From contig NZ_CP026538.1 in the NCBI RefSeq assembly GCF_004135975.1, forward strand, positions 496,001 to 560,000: 64,000 nt of DNA, given 5' to 3'. A model generated the notes under the pieces. That model was not told where the DNA came from, did no database searches, and saw only the letters and a program-made list of their open reading frames with translations. The stretch comes from Solidesulfovibrio carbinolicus (GTDB lineage: Bacteria; Desulfobacterota; Desulfovibrionia; Desulfovibrionales; Desulfovibrionaceae). Positions 6,677 through 14,750 of this stretch are shown piece by piece. A program made the translations under genes and the position numbers. Every line of letters begins with the position of its first letter. Position 1 is the first letter of the stretch.

Positions 6677-8317
6677 ATGTTTACAACGAAATATATTTTT
6701 CTTCTTTTCGTTCTCGTCCTCGCTTGTGGCGGCTGCGCTAAAACAAACCGCCAAGTGGACCCCATCGAACGCCAAGGGGAAAAGTTCCGAGAGCAAAGCC
6801 GTTCGCGCACCGTGGAAGTGTTGGAGACGCCTTATCTGGGCGCGAAAATTTCTCCTCTCCGTTCCTCAACCAATCCGATCTTAAGCAAGCAGGTGATGCT
6901 GCGGCGCAAGGGCACTCTGGCCAGCATTGCGTCGGCCATAAGCGAGCTGTCGTCGCTACCTGTTCAGGTCGCTGCGGATGAGGACGCGAAGAAAGCAGCG
7001 CAGCCCGAGACTGGGCATGCCCCAGCCGCTCCCCAGGCTGCCGCTCCTTCCACGCCGGTTGGCGAACAGGGTGTGAATATGGACCTGGAAGCTTTGCTGC
7101 GGGGAGGCGGAGGAGGCCGCAACGGTCTCGCTCTATCCGGACTCGGCCTTAGCGATGGCAAGGTCCTGAGCGTTTCCTATGAGGGCACCTTGCGCGGCCT
7201 GCTTGACCATGTGGCTGCGCTATCAGGGTACGGTTGGGATTTCGACGAGAAAAATAACAGCGTCACCTTTGCCCACTTGTTGGTGCGCACTTTCACCATC
7301 ATGGGGGCACCCGGCAAGGTGAGCTACGAAAACAAGCTCACGAACAAATCCAAGGAAAACGCGTCCACCGGCATAAGCAGTTCACTGGTGAGCCAACCGG
7401 TCTCCCGCGAGGACACCAGCTCGCAGACATCGCAGACATCGGGCACCACCCTGACTTTCGACGTGTGGGCGGACACGGAAAAGGCGGTGAAGGCCCTGCT
7501 TACTCCCAAGGGAGTGGTGGTCGTCAACCAAGCCGCCGGCACGATCACCGTCCGCGACACCCCGGAGAGCGTTCGGCGGGTGGGCACCTACGTGGATGAA
7601 CTCAATACCCGCATTTCCAGACAAGTGGCTCTGACAGTCCGGGTCTGGTCGCTTAAAGTGACGGATGACGCCGAGATCGGATTCAACATTCAGACGCTTT
7701 TTCAAAATGCCGACGTCTCTGACGTGGCCCTTTCTGCCGGCAGCATAAGCGGTGTCGGGACCATCAACACGGCCACGGCGACCATAGTTTCCGGGAGGCT
7801 CAAGGACTCTTCGGCTGTGCTCAAGGCTTTGCGCCAGTGGGGAAAAGCAACACAAGTCACTTCTGCCGGTGGTTTGGTGATGAGCAACCAGCCCGTGCCA
7901 GTCCTGGCCATCGAACGCCATGCCTACTTGGCTGGAGTGGGCAAATCAACTTCCGATTACAGCCAGACCACGGAAATCACCCCAGGCGAGGTGACTACTG
8001 GATTTGCGATGACAGTCATTCCGCACATCCTGGATAAACGACGCGTCATACTGCAATACAACATAAATATTTCATCTCTTGACGAGATGAAAGAGCTGAC
8101 GACTTCCGATGTGACTGTCGAGTTGCCGCAGACATCTACACGAGCCCTATCCCAACGATCAGCCATGAAGATGGGACAAACACTCGTCCTCTGCGGATTT
8201 GAAAAAGAATCCACCGACACCAGCAACGCCATAGGAATAACCAAGACATCTCATAGCGGAAACTATGGCCGGACATTGTTGGTTATCACCATCGAAGTGG
8301 AATCGGCGGAAGTGTAA
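6677..8317 (+). CDS. pilN: PilN, type IVb pilus secretin lipoprotein
   Basis: The product has 546 residues from ATG 6677, behind GGAGG; an upstream in-frame ATG at 6650 lies inside pilL. It has a lipoprotein signal ending LACGGC. An N-terminal region with LSVSYEGTLRGLLDHVAALSG (secretin/TonB short N-domain) precedes a long secretin domain with VTSAGGLVMSNQPVPV, a TGFAMTVIPHILDKRRVILQYNI core and a C-terminal MKMGQTLVLCGFE, as in R64 PilN/TcpC/BfpB. It should form the outer-membrane ring through which the thin pilus is extruded. Gene spacing to pilO is 2 bp. Confidence 0.9.
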   Translation: MFTTKYIFLLFVLVLACGGCAKTNRQVDPIERQGEKFREQSRSRTVEVLETPYLGAKISPLRSSTNPILSKQVMLRRKGTLASIASAISELSSLPVQVAADEDAKKAAQPETGHAPAAPQAAAPSTPVGEQGVNMDLEALLRGGGGGRNGLALSGLGLSDGKVLSVSYEGTLRGLLDHVAALSGYGWDFDEKNNSVTFAHLLVRTFTIMGAPGKVSYENKLTNKSKENASTGISSSLVSQPVSREDTSSQTSQTSGTTLTFDVWADTEKAVKALLTPKGVVVVNQAAGTITVRDTPESVRRVGTYVDELNTRISRQVALTVRVWSLKVTDDAEIGFNIQTLFQNADVSDVALSAGSISGVGTINTATATIVSGRLKDSSAVLKALRQWGKATQVTSAGGLVMSNQPVPVLAIERHAYLAGVGKSTSDYSQTTEITPGEVTTGFAMTVIPHILDKRRVILQYNINISSLDEMKELTTSDVTVELPQTSTRALSQRSAMKMGQTLVLCGFEKESTDTSNAIGITKTSHSGNYGRTLLVITIEVESAEV

Positions 8318-8319
8318 CC

Positions 8320-9576
8320 ATGCGCCGCGTTGTCATCAATAAACGCCGCTGGGCGGTTGGTCTCCAATGGTTCATGGGCAACGCCAAGCAGACCGCTCCC
8401 GACCTGCGGCGGGCGGCTGGGAAGCTGGACAAGGCCCTGGACATGGTGGCGTACCGTCAACGTCAGTACGGATTTGCCGCCAGCGGCGGCGCGGTCCGCG
8501 ATTGGCTCGGAGTTCGCGCCTTGGCGGCGGCGGTGCGCGTGACGTCGCCTTCGTTCCTGGGCCTTTTTTGCCTTGCGGATGAGAACGGCGAATTCTGGTG
8601 GGTGTTCGCCATATCTCAGTCCTTGATTGTGGGCATGGGGGACCAGGTCTTCCCGACCCGCGCCGAAGCCGAGGAGTGGATCAAGTCCCTGCAAGGCCTC
8701 CTCGACAGCGGTTTCGAGGAAATCGTCACCTGCGAAACCGTGGACGAAAGTCTGCATTGGCTCACCCCCCTAATCAGTGCTGGCCCTTTCAGCCGCCTGC
8801 GAAGCCGCAATGGCTATCTGCAACCTCTACAGCCCGTCCCGGAGCAGCGGCGGATGCTGGCTGTCCTGGGAGGGTTGGCGGCTGTGCTGCTGTTTTGCGG
8901 CTATGGGGTCAAGATTTTCTTGGCCCACCAAGCGGGCAAGCGAGCCGTGGAAGCGGCCCGGGTCGCCATGGTAAACAAGGAGCAGCGCAGAAAAGAGCTG
9001 ATGGAACATCCGGAACGTTATTTCCCCCAGCCCTGGACCACTGCTCCGGAGCTTCAAGAAAGCGTTTCACGCGGCGTGAAGGCCCTTTTTACTCTTCCCA
9101 TTGCCGCCTCGGGGTGGGTCCTTGATCGTGCTGTCTTTGACGGGGGGGCCGTGGTCGTCACCTGGGGACACAAACCCGGGGCGGATTATGTGCATTTGCC
9201 CTTTTCCGCTCGGATTGAGACCCCGCAAAAGGCTATTTCCCGCATCCCGGTCCCGGGGCCTCGCGTGCAGCGTTCTGCCGAACCGCTCCTTTCCCGCGAG
9301 GAATGCACGCGGCTTTTGTATCAGGGAACGCAGCTCATGGGGTCTCGCTTACGCCTTGTCTACAATTCCCCAGAGAAGAAGAAAGTTGAAAATGTTGAAG
9401 TAACCGCACCTTGGGCGCGATGTCAGTGGGAACTAAGCGATGTTCCCGCCGCAATACTTAATGATGCGGCGTTATCTGAAATCTTTTGGAAGATTCCTGG
9501 AATCATGCTGGAGACGATCACTCTAGACAAAAACGTTTGGGTCATCAAAGGGGCTGTTTATGTCGCAGCAAAGTAA
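8320..9576 (+). CDS. pilO: PilO, type IVb pilus assembly protein
   Basis: The product has 418 residues. The N-terminal 170 residues are cytoplasmic-looking. One membrane segment (MLAVLGGLAAVLLFCGYGVKIFLA, about residues 178-201) is followed by a long periplasmic part. WAVGLQWFMG near the start and the bitopic topology match R64-type PilO, an inner-membrane accessory that links the motor platform to the secretin. It is not homologous to the classical type IVa PilO. It overlaps pilP by 17 bp, so co-translation is likely. The 3' end (9380-9576) is noticeably more AT-rich than the rest. Confidence 0.8.
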   Translation: MRRVVINKRRWAVGLQWFMGNAKQTAPDLRRAAGKLDKALDMVAYRQRQYGFAASGGAVRDWLGVRALAAAVRVTSPSFLGLFCLADENGEFWWVFAISQSLIVGMGDQVFPTRAEAEEWIKSLQGLLDSGFEEIVTCETVDESLHWLTPLISAGPFSRLRSRNGYLQPLQPVPEQRRMLAVLGGLAAVLLFCGYGVKIFLAHQAGKRAVEAARVAMVNKEQRRKELMEHPERYFPQPWTTAPELQESVSRGVKALFTLPIAASGWVLDRAVFDGGAVVVTWGHKPGADYVHLPFSARIETPQKAISRIPVPGPRVQRSAEPLLSREECTRLLYQGTQLMGSRLRLVYNSPEKKKVENVEVTAPWARCQWELSDVPAAILNDAALSEIFWKIPGIMLETITLDKNVWVIKGAVYVAAK

Positions 9577-10204
9577 TCGCAAAAGAGTTCTGTGGATACT
9601 CGGGTGCGGGACGGCGGCCCTCGTGCTGGTGCTCGCCGGGGCCTGGGTCCTTTGGGGATGGCAAGAGGCAAGGCTCCCACCCGCGCCTAAAGTCCCGCCG
9701 AAATCGCAAACCAAAGATGTGGCCTCGGTTTCGGCCCCAGCTCCTGCGAAGCACAAAGGTTCTGCGCCGGCTTCAGCTCCAAAGGAGGCCCAGGCCTCCG
9801 AAGTCCCCCCTTTTACGGTCGATGCGGACACGGTCCCGAAGGCGGGAAACTTGGGAAAAATGACTTCGCTGCGGGGTGATCTGGAAGAGATCAAGTTGCA
9901 GGTGGCCATTGCCCAGGAAAAGGAAAAGCTGCTTCCGAAACAGGTCGCTCCCGCGCCCCAACCCCAGATGTTGTTGCCGGAGCTTCCCAAGCCCGTGGCG
10001 GCCAAACCGAATGAGGCGGCTCCGGTTGTCGTCTCAATCCAAGGCGTGGATGGCCATGCCAGCGCCACGATCCGTTCCAGCGCCGGCAGCCTGGTGACAG
10101 TCCGTCCCGGGGATAAGTTCGGCGGCGGCGTCATCGCCTCCGTCAGCCGCAACGGGGTTTTGGTGCGGCGCGGAAATACATCAACTGCACTGGCTTTCGA
10201 GTAG
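9560..10204 (+). CDS. pilP: PilP, type IVb pilus biogenesis protein
   Basis: The product has 214 residues. One N-terminal membrane anchor (VLWILGCGTAALVLVLAGAWVLWGW, residues 10-34) is followed by a Pro/Ala/Lys-rich linker and a short C-terminal folded domain (VVVSIQGVDGHASATIRSSAGSLVTVRPGD, then GGVIASVSRNGVLVRR). That C-terminal pattern is the PilP domain found next to PilO in R64-type pilus operons. It probably contacts the secretin in the periplasm. The start overlaps pilO by 17 bp; pilQ follows after 7 bp. Confidence 0.8.
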   Translation: MSQQSNRKRVLWILGCGTAALVLVLAGAWVLWGWQEARLPPAPKVPPKSQTKDVASVSAPAPAKHKGSAPASAPKEAQASEVPPFTVDADTVPKAGNLGKMTSLRGDLEEIKLQVAIAQEKEKLLPKQVAPAPQPQMLLPELPKPVAAKPNEAAPVVVSIQGVDGHASATIRSSAGSLVTVRPGDKFGGGVIASVSRNGVLVRRGNTSTALAFE

Positions 10205-10211
10205 GCTCATT

Positions 10212-11747
10212 ATGGAAGCAATTAGCGTTATTGACGACATCCCAGAGGCTTTGCGAGGGCGCGTGGCCCTCGTTAACGGCGTCCTCCATATCTCGGCAGA
10301 ACTCAAAAATAACCTTCAAATCGTTGATTTCTATGGAAGCCTGCGGCGTCGCGGAATTCTGACCTATGAATTCCATAAGCCGGAAGAATTTGACAACACC
10401 TATCAGGCACAAGCGTCCAGGACGGGGCATGCAGAAAATGAGGTCCAACAGTATGCCATCGACCTCATTAAAGATGCCTACGAAACCGGAGCGTCCGACA
10501 TCCATCTTATGGATTTCGGTCTCTATACCATTATCCGGTTCCGCTGCCTGGGGATGCTGACGGACCATACCCAGCTCAATGCCGAACTGGGCAAGCGGTT
10601 GATCGCCTGCATCTATCAAAAGCTCTCCCAGTCGGCCGACTCCTGCTTTTCCCCGACCGAACGGCAGGACGGGCGGATCGCCCAGCGCAACTACCTGCCG
10701 CCGAGCGTCCATTCCGTGCGTGTGCATTCCGAACCCATCGAATGCGCCCAGGCGGAATCCGGCGTGGGCACCTCCATGTCCCTGCGGCTTCTCTATGATG
10801 CGACTTTAGCCAAGGGCTCCCTGCAAGAGCGTATGACGGCGCTCGGCTTCACATCTTCCCAATGTGATACCGCCCAGTTTCTGACCAGGCGCACCGGGCT
10901 GACGATCATTTCCGGGCCAACAGGGCACGGGAAATCGACCTTCCTCAAGCACGTCATGGAGTCCATGACGGAGCGCAATCCCGAGAAAGCCTATTTCAGC
11001 ATTGAGGACCCACCCGAGTATCCCCTCAAGGGGGTGCGCCAGGTCCTCATCTCCAGCAACGACCGGGACAATCGGTCTAGCGCGTATTGTGACGCCATCG
11101 CGGGAGCCATGCGAAGCGATCCGGACGTGCTCATGATCGGTGAGATCAGGTACGCCGAAGCGGCCGTAGCGGCCATTGACGCAGCGCTCACTGGCCATGG
11201 CGTCTTCGCCACGATCCATGCCAATAACGCCATGGGCATCATTGCCCGTTTGGTCAGCATCTTGGCTACCCATTACCGCAATCCCCTTGAGCAGATTTGC
11301 GACCATAACGTCTTGGCTGGCCTCGAATACCAACGGCTCCTGCCCATGCTGTGCCCGGACTGTAAAATTCGGCTGATGGACCTCAAACCCGAGCAGCGGC
11401 AGCAGTACTTGCCCGAGGACGTTGCCGGCCGCTTGCGGCGTGTCCTGGATGACCGTGAATCCGTCTTTGTTCGGGGCGATGGCTGTGAGAAGTGCCGGAT
11501 GCGCGGCCTGAGCGGACAAACGGTTGCAGCTGAAATCGTGGCCACGGATCAGGAAATGCTCGGGTATTTGCGTGAAGGCAATATTCCCCGCGCCCATGAG
11601 TACTGGGTCAAGGAAAAAGGAGGCCGCAGCTACGTCGATCATGCTGTGGAACTCATTAAAGAGGGCATGGTCGATCCCTATCTCGCGGAAGAGCGCCTCG
11701 GCGTCCCCCTCAACTTCAACCAGGTTTTCGTGAGCGGGGGACGCTGA
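10212..11747 (+). CDS. pilQ: PilQ, type IVb pilus assembly ATPase (GspE family)
   Basis: The product has 511 residues. Walker A SGPTGHGKST lies at about residues 233-242, an Asp box (YFSIEDPPEY) and Walker B DVLMIGEIR follow, and the His box is GVFATIHANNAMGI. Near residues 385-435 a tetracysteine metal site (CPDC then CEKCRMRG) is present, as in extension ATPases. It is the cytoplasmic motor that drives pilin insertion. In R64 nomenclature this is PilQ, not the secretin of type IVa systems. It overlaps pilR (TGATG), so the two are translationally coupled. Confidence 0.9.
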   Translation: MEAISVIDDIPEALRGRVALVNGVLHISAELKNNLQIVDFYGSLRRRGILTYEFHKPEEFDNTYQAQASRTGHAENEVQQYAIDLIKDAYETGASDIHLMDFGLYTIIRFRCLGMLTDHTQLNAELGKRLIACIYQKLSQSADSCFSPTERQDGRIAQRNYLPPSVHSVRVHSEPIECAQAESGVGTSMSLRLLYDATLAKGSLQERMTALGFTSSQCDTAQFLTRRTGLTIISGPTGHGKSTFLKHVMESMTERNPEKAYFSIEDPPEYPLKGVRQVLISSNDRDNRSSAYCDAIAGAMRSDPDVLMIGEIRYAEAAVAAIDAALTGHGVFATIHANNAMGIIARLVSILATHYRNPLEQICDHNVLAGLEYQRLLPMLCPDCKIRLMDLKPEQRQQYLPEDVAGRLRRVLDDRESVFVRGDGCEKCRMRGLSGQTVAAEIVATDQEMLGYLREGNIPRAHEYWVKEKGGRSYVDHAVELIKEGMVDPYLAEERLGVPLNFNQVFVSGGR

Positions 11748-12814
11748 TGCGAGGTTATCTGGCAGAAGTGTTGGCGCGGCTGGCCTTCGGCAGCACGCTC
11801 CGCCAACGGACCTGGAAAAAGCTTGCGGCCCAGGCCCGGCACGGCATGAGCCTGGATCAGAGCCTGCGGCAGATGCAGCTCCGGGCAACGATGCGCCGGT
11901 CCCCCACGGCATTGGTTTACTCCAGGGTGCTGGAATACCTGGGCCTGGGCCACAATCTGGGTACGAGTCTGTCTGATTTCGCCACGCCGGAAGAAGTCAT
12001 GCTCATTTCCAGCGGCCAGCGCTCGGGGCGTTTGCCCGAGGGGTTGGAACTGGCGGCTGGCCTCTTAGCCGCTCGCCAGAAGATTGTAGGGGCCGTGGTG
12101 AGCGCGCTGGCTTATCCGGTCTTTCTCTTCGGTGTCTGTATGCTGCTTCTGGGCGTCGTCTCCATCATGGTGATGCCCAAATTCGCCATGCTGTCCGATC
12201 CCGCCAAATGGCACGGCGCGGCGGCCGCCTTCTACAAAATGACCTCGTTTGTGGCCTCTTCGGCTGGGGCCGTCACGTTGTTGGTTCTTCTCGGCGTCAT
12301 TGCAACGGCGCTTTTGACCCTGCCCGTTTGGACCGGCCGGCTTCGGCTCTATGTCGAAAACCTGCCCCCCTGGTCGATCTACCGCCTGACCGTGGGCTCT
12401 GTCTGGCTCTACACCCTTTCGACCATGATGCGTTCCGGCATCCAGCTCTCACATATCATGGAGAGCATGATCAATTCCGAAAACATCAGCCCTTATCTGC
12501 GAGAGCGCATCCTCGCCATCTCCATTGAAAATGGTACCGGTAAGAACTTGGGTGAGTCGATGTATGATTGCGGCATGGACTTTCCGGACCAGGAATTGAT
12601 TGATGATCTTCGCGTCTATGCCGTCTTGCCTAGCTTTCACCGTCGCATACACGAGCTTGCAACCGAATGGATGCACGATGGGGTGGAGCTGGTAAAGCGG
12701 CAATCTAGGCTCATGAACTTAATGGGCATCGTCCTGATTACGGCTTTAGTTTCAGTTCTGGCAATGGCGATAGGTTCTTTGCAGTCTCAACTCTTACCGA
12801 CTGGAGGATATTGA
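11747..12814 (+). CDS. pilR: PilR, type IVb pilus inner-membrane platform protein (GspF family)
   Basis: The product has 355 residues. It has the GspF/TadC layout: a helical cytoplasmic domain, membrane segments around residues 115-145 (YPVFLFGVCMLLLGVVSIMVM), 165-195 (AGAVTLLVLLGVIATALLTL) and near the C-terminus (NLMGIVLITALVSVLAMAIGSL), and a repeat of the F domain (LYTLSTMMRSGIQLSHIMES). It should be the platform partner of the PilQ ATPase. pilS begins 1 bp after the stop, with its GGAGG ribosome site inside the pilR end. Confidence 0.88.
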   Translation: MRGYLAEVLARLAFGSTLRQRTWKKLAAQARHGMSLDQSLRQMQLRATMRRSPTALVYSRVLEYLGLGHNLGTSLSDFATPEEVMLISSGQRSGRLPEGLELAAGLLAARQKIVGAVVSALAYPVFLFGVCMLLLGVVSIMVMPKFAMLSDPAKWHGAAAAFYKMTSFVASSAGAVTLLVLLGVIATALLTLPVWTGRLRLYVENLPPWSIYRLTVGSVWLYTLSTMMRSGIQLSHIMESMINSENISPYLRERILAISIENGTGKNLGESMYDCGMDFPDQELIDDLRVYAVLPSFHRRIHELATEWMHDGVELVKRQSRLMNLMGIVLITALVSVLAMAIGSLQSQLLPTGGY

Positions 12815-12815
12815 C

Positions 12816-13295
12816 ATGACGCTTCTTGAAACTCTTGGAGCCATTCTCGTGGGGCTCATCATCCTGGCCGGGGCCGCCTTGGGACTCAACGCGGCGTTTT
12901 CTTCGTCGAAGCTCGGGGAGACTGAACAAAATCTCGTCACCCTGCGCATGCAGATACAGCACATGTTTTCCGGAGCCGCCGACTATAGCGGATTGGACAA
13001 CAGCTTGGCCCTCAAAGCCGGAGTGGTGCCCAAGTCTTTTATCAAGGGGGAATCTCTCAAAAACGCTTTCGGTGGCGACATCACCTTGGCCCCGATGACG
13101 GCTGAAGCGGCTTTTTCTATCGAACTCACCACTATTCCCCAGGAAGAGTGTACCAAGCTGGCCAAGTTTCAGACAGATGCCTGGCTTGGTGTGGATGTGA
13201 ACGGCCATGCCGTGGATCGCCTTTCGAGCACAGTGGTCTCGGATATTGTTTCCTACTGCGAAGAAAACAATACCATTCTCTTTACCGCGAGATAG
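12816..13295 (+). CDS. pilS: PilS, type IVb major pilin, apparently leaderless
   Basis: The product has 159 residues. It begins directly with MTLLETLGAILVGLIILAGA, which resembles the mature N-terminus of type IVb pilins (TcpA-like), including Glu at position 5. The start is fixed by GGAGG 7 bp upstream, and the frame is closed by a TAG at 12771 with no ATG or GTG between, so no basic leader ending in Gly/Ala can be read. The globular part has a C-terminal Cys pair (EECTKL and SYCEEN), the usual D-region disulfide. It should be the main pilus subunit. No prepilin peptidase gene is visible in the block. Confidence 0.8.
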   Translation: MTLLETLGAILVGLIILAGAALGLNAAFSSSKLGETEQNLVTLRMQIQHMFSGAADYSGLDNSLALKAGVVPKSFIKGESLKNAFGGDITLAPMTAEAAFSIELTTIPQEECTKLAKFQTDAWLGVDVNGHAVDRLSSTVVSDIVSYCEENNTILFTAR

Positions 13296-13297
13296 CC

Positions 13298-14320
13298 ATG
13301 CCGCTTTCGCAGTTGACGTATTCGGACCTCATCATCTTGCCGGATGGGACTGCTCGTCTCAAAGGCTGCCCTGAAACAGGGCAGCAACTCGTACCCTTGC
13401 CGAAAGATTGCGAGGACGAAGTAAAGGATTTGCCCAATCGTTTGGCCGACGCCGTGTTGGCCAAACGTCAGATTGATCCCGCAACCGGACTCCGCACGGA
13501 ATCCGGAACGATTCGGTTCTTCCATGGCGGCGTCCATTACCGGGTAGCTGACATCCAAGACGTGGACGCGGGGCGAACCTGGTTCTTGCGCCGTTTGGCT
13601 GAGCGAGTCCCCGATCTGACGCAATTAGGCTTGCCACCGTACCTTTGCGAATGGCTGCTTTTAGAAGAGCAGCGTCAGGGGCTTGTTTTGGTGGCCGGCG
13701 CGCAGGCCTCCGGTAAAACGACGACGGCCAGTGCCCTGGTCGCTGGTCGTCTCAGCCGCCACGGCGGCCATGGCGTCACGTTCGAGAATCCCGCCGAACT
13801 GCCCTTAGGGGGGAACTGGGGGGAGCATGGCTACTGTTTTCAAACGGAAATTCAAGGAGAGCATGAACTCCCGGAACAGATAAAACGGGCGCACCGCTAC
13901 GCATCACCAAATGTCATCTTTATCGGGGAAATTCTAACGAAATATGCCGCTTTGGAAGCTCTGCGCGTGGCTTTGGGCTCGAAGCAGCAGCTTGTGGTGG
14001 CCACGATCCATGGCCTCGATGTCATCGCCGCCTTGGATCGCCTCATCAACTGGGCTCAGGAATTCGACGGTGCCAACGCCTGCGAGAACCTAGCGAATTC
14101 CCTCTTGGCGATCATCCTCCAGGACCTCGAAGGTGACTCCAAATGGCAGAAAATCTCTCAATACCTCCTGTTGCCCTTCTCGACCTCCCAAAATGCCGAA
14201 AGCGCCATGCGCGTGAAAGGCATCAGGGCGAAATTGCGAGAGCGACAATTCACTTCTTTGCATGACGACATGCGCGAACTGCGGAACCGGATCGCAGATC
14301 ACGGACTCAATGCTATATGA
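13298..14320 (+). CDS. PilT-like secretion/retraction ATPase
   Basis: The product has 340 residues from ATG 13298; the open frame extends further upstream into pilS, but this ATG follows the pilS stop by 2 bp. Walker A GAQASGKTTT is at about residues 133-142 and a Walker B-like NVIFIGEI near 204-211, then ATIHGLDVIAALDRL as His box. It lacks the tetracysteine motif of extension ATPases and is shorter than PilQ, which makes it closer to PilT/DotB-type ATPases. R64 has no second ATPase at this place (its pilT is a transglycosylase), so the name is descriptive. Retraction is a reasonable inference. It overlaps pilM by 4 bp. Confidence 0.75.
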   Translation: MPLSQLTYSDLIILPDGTARLKGCPETGQQLVPLPKDCEDEVKDLPNRLADAVLAKRQIDPATGLRTESGTIRFFHGGVHYRVADIQDVDAGRTWFLRRLAERVPDLTQLGLPPYLCEWLLLEEQRQGLVLVAGAQASGKTTTASALVAGRLSRHGGHGVTFENPAELPLGGNWGEHGYCFQTEIQGEHELPEQIKRAHRYASPNVIFIGEILTKYAALEALRVALGSKQQLVVATIHGLDVIAALDRLINWAQEFDGANACENLANSLLAIILQDLEGDSKWQKISQYLLLPFSTSQNAESAMRVKGIRAKLRERQFTSLHDDMRELRNRIADHGLNAI

Positions 14321-14745
14321 AAGCGCTGGCTGTTCTCATGATCCTTCTGGGACTCCTGGCTATGCTGCGCTTTGGGAGCATGGATTCCCAGGACGTGCAG
14401 CGGACTGAGGCGATAGCCCACAACTTCGCTGTCTACCGCAATGAAGTGCATCGGTATGTGTTTAAGGACCACAAAACGCCAGGGGATATTGCAACGGCTT
14501 CCCTGGACCTTCCCACGGGCTGGGTCATGCTGCGTCCCTGGCATGCTCGCATCGAGGCGGGCTGCCTCTACGTCTGGGGAGAAGCGTCGCCTGAGGAAAT
14601 AGCGGTTGTCCGGGATTTATACTGGGGAAGCTACGCCATCGGCCGCGCGGCGGCTGGCCAGCTTGTCCCCAGTTACGGCGGCGTCACCCCGGTCCCTGCC
14701 TTCGTTTCCGAGGGCAACATCGTGAGCGTGGTCAGCGTGGAGTAA
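14317..14745 (+). CDS. pilM: PilM-like type IVb pilus protein
   Basis: The product has 142 residues with an N-terminal hydrophobic anchor (LAVLMILLGLLAML) followed by a periplasmic domain with FAVYRNEVHRYV, a central GWVMLRPWHARIEAGCLYVWG, and a C-terminal GNIVSVVSVE. Size, topology and the VYRN...V motif match R64 PilM rather than the actin-like PilM of type IVa systems. The function in pilus assembly is unknown. It sits between the PilT-like ATPase and pilV, with a 4-bp overlap upstream and 5 bp to pilV. Confidence 0.7.
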   Translation: MKALAVLMILLGLLAMLRFGSMDSQDVQRTEAIAHNFAVYRNEVHRYVFKDHKTPGDIATASLDLPTGWVMLRPWHARIEAGCLYVWGEASPEEIAVVRDLYWGSYAIGRAAAGQLVPSYGGVTPVPAFVSEGNIVSVVSVE

Positions 14746-14750
14746 TTACC

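Noticed and set aside
10806-11912. Long open frame antisense to pilQ/pilR
   Set aside because: It spans two real genes in reverse, and the protein has no coherent domain.
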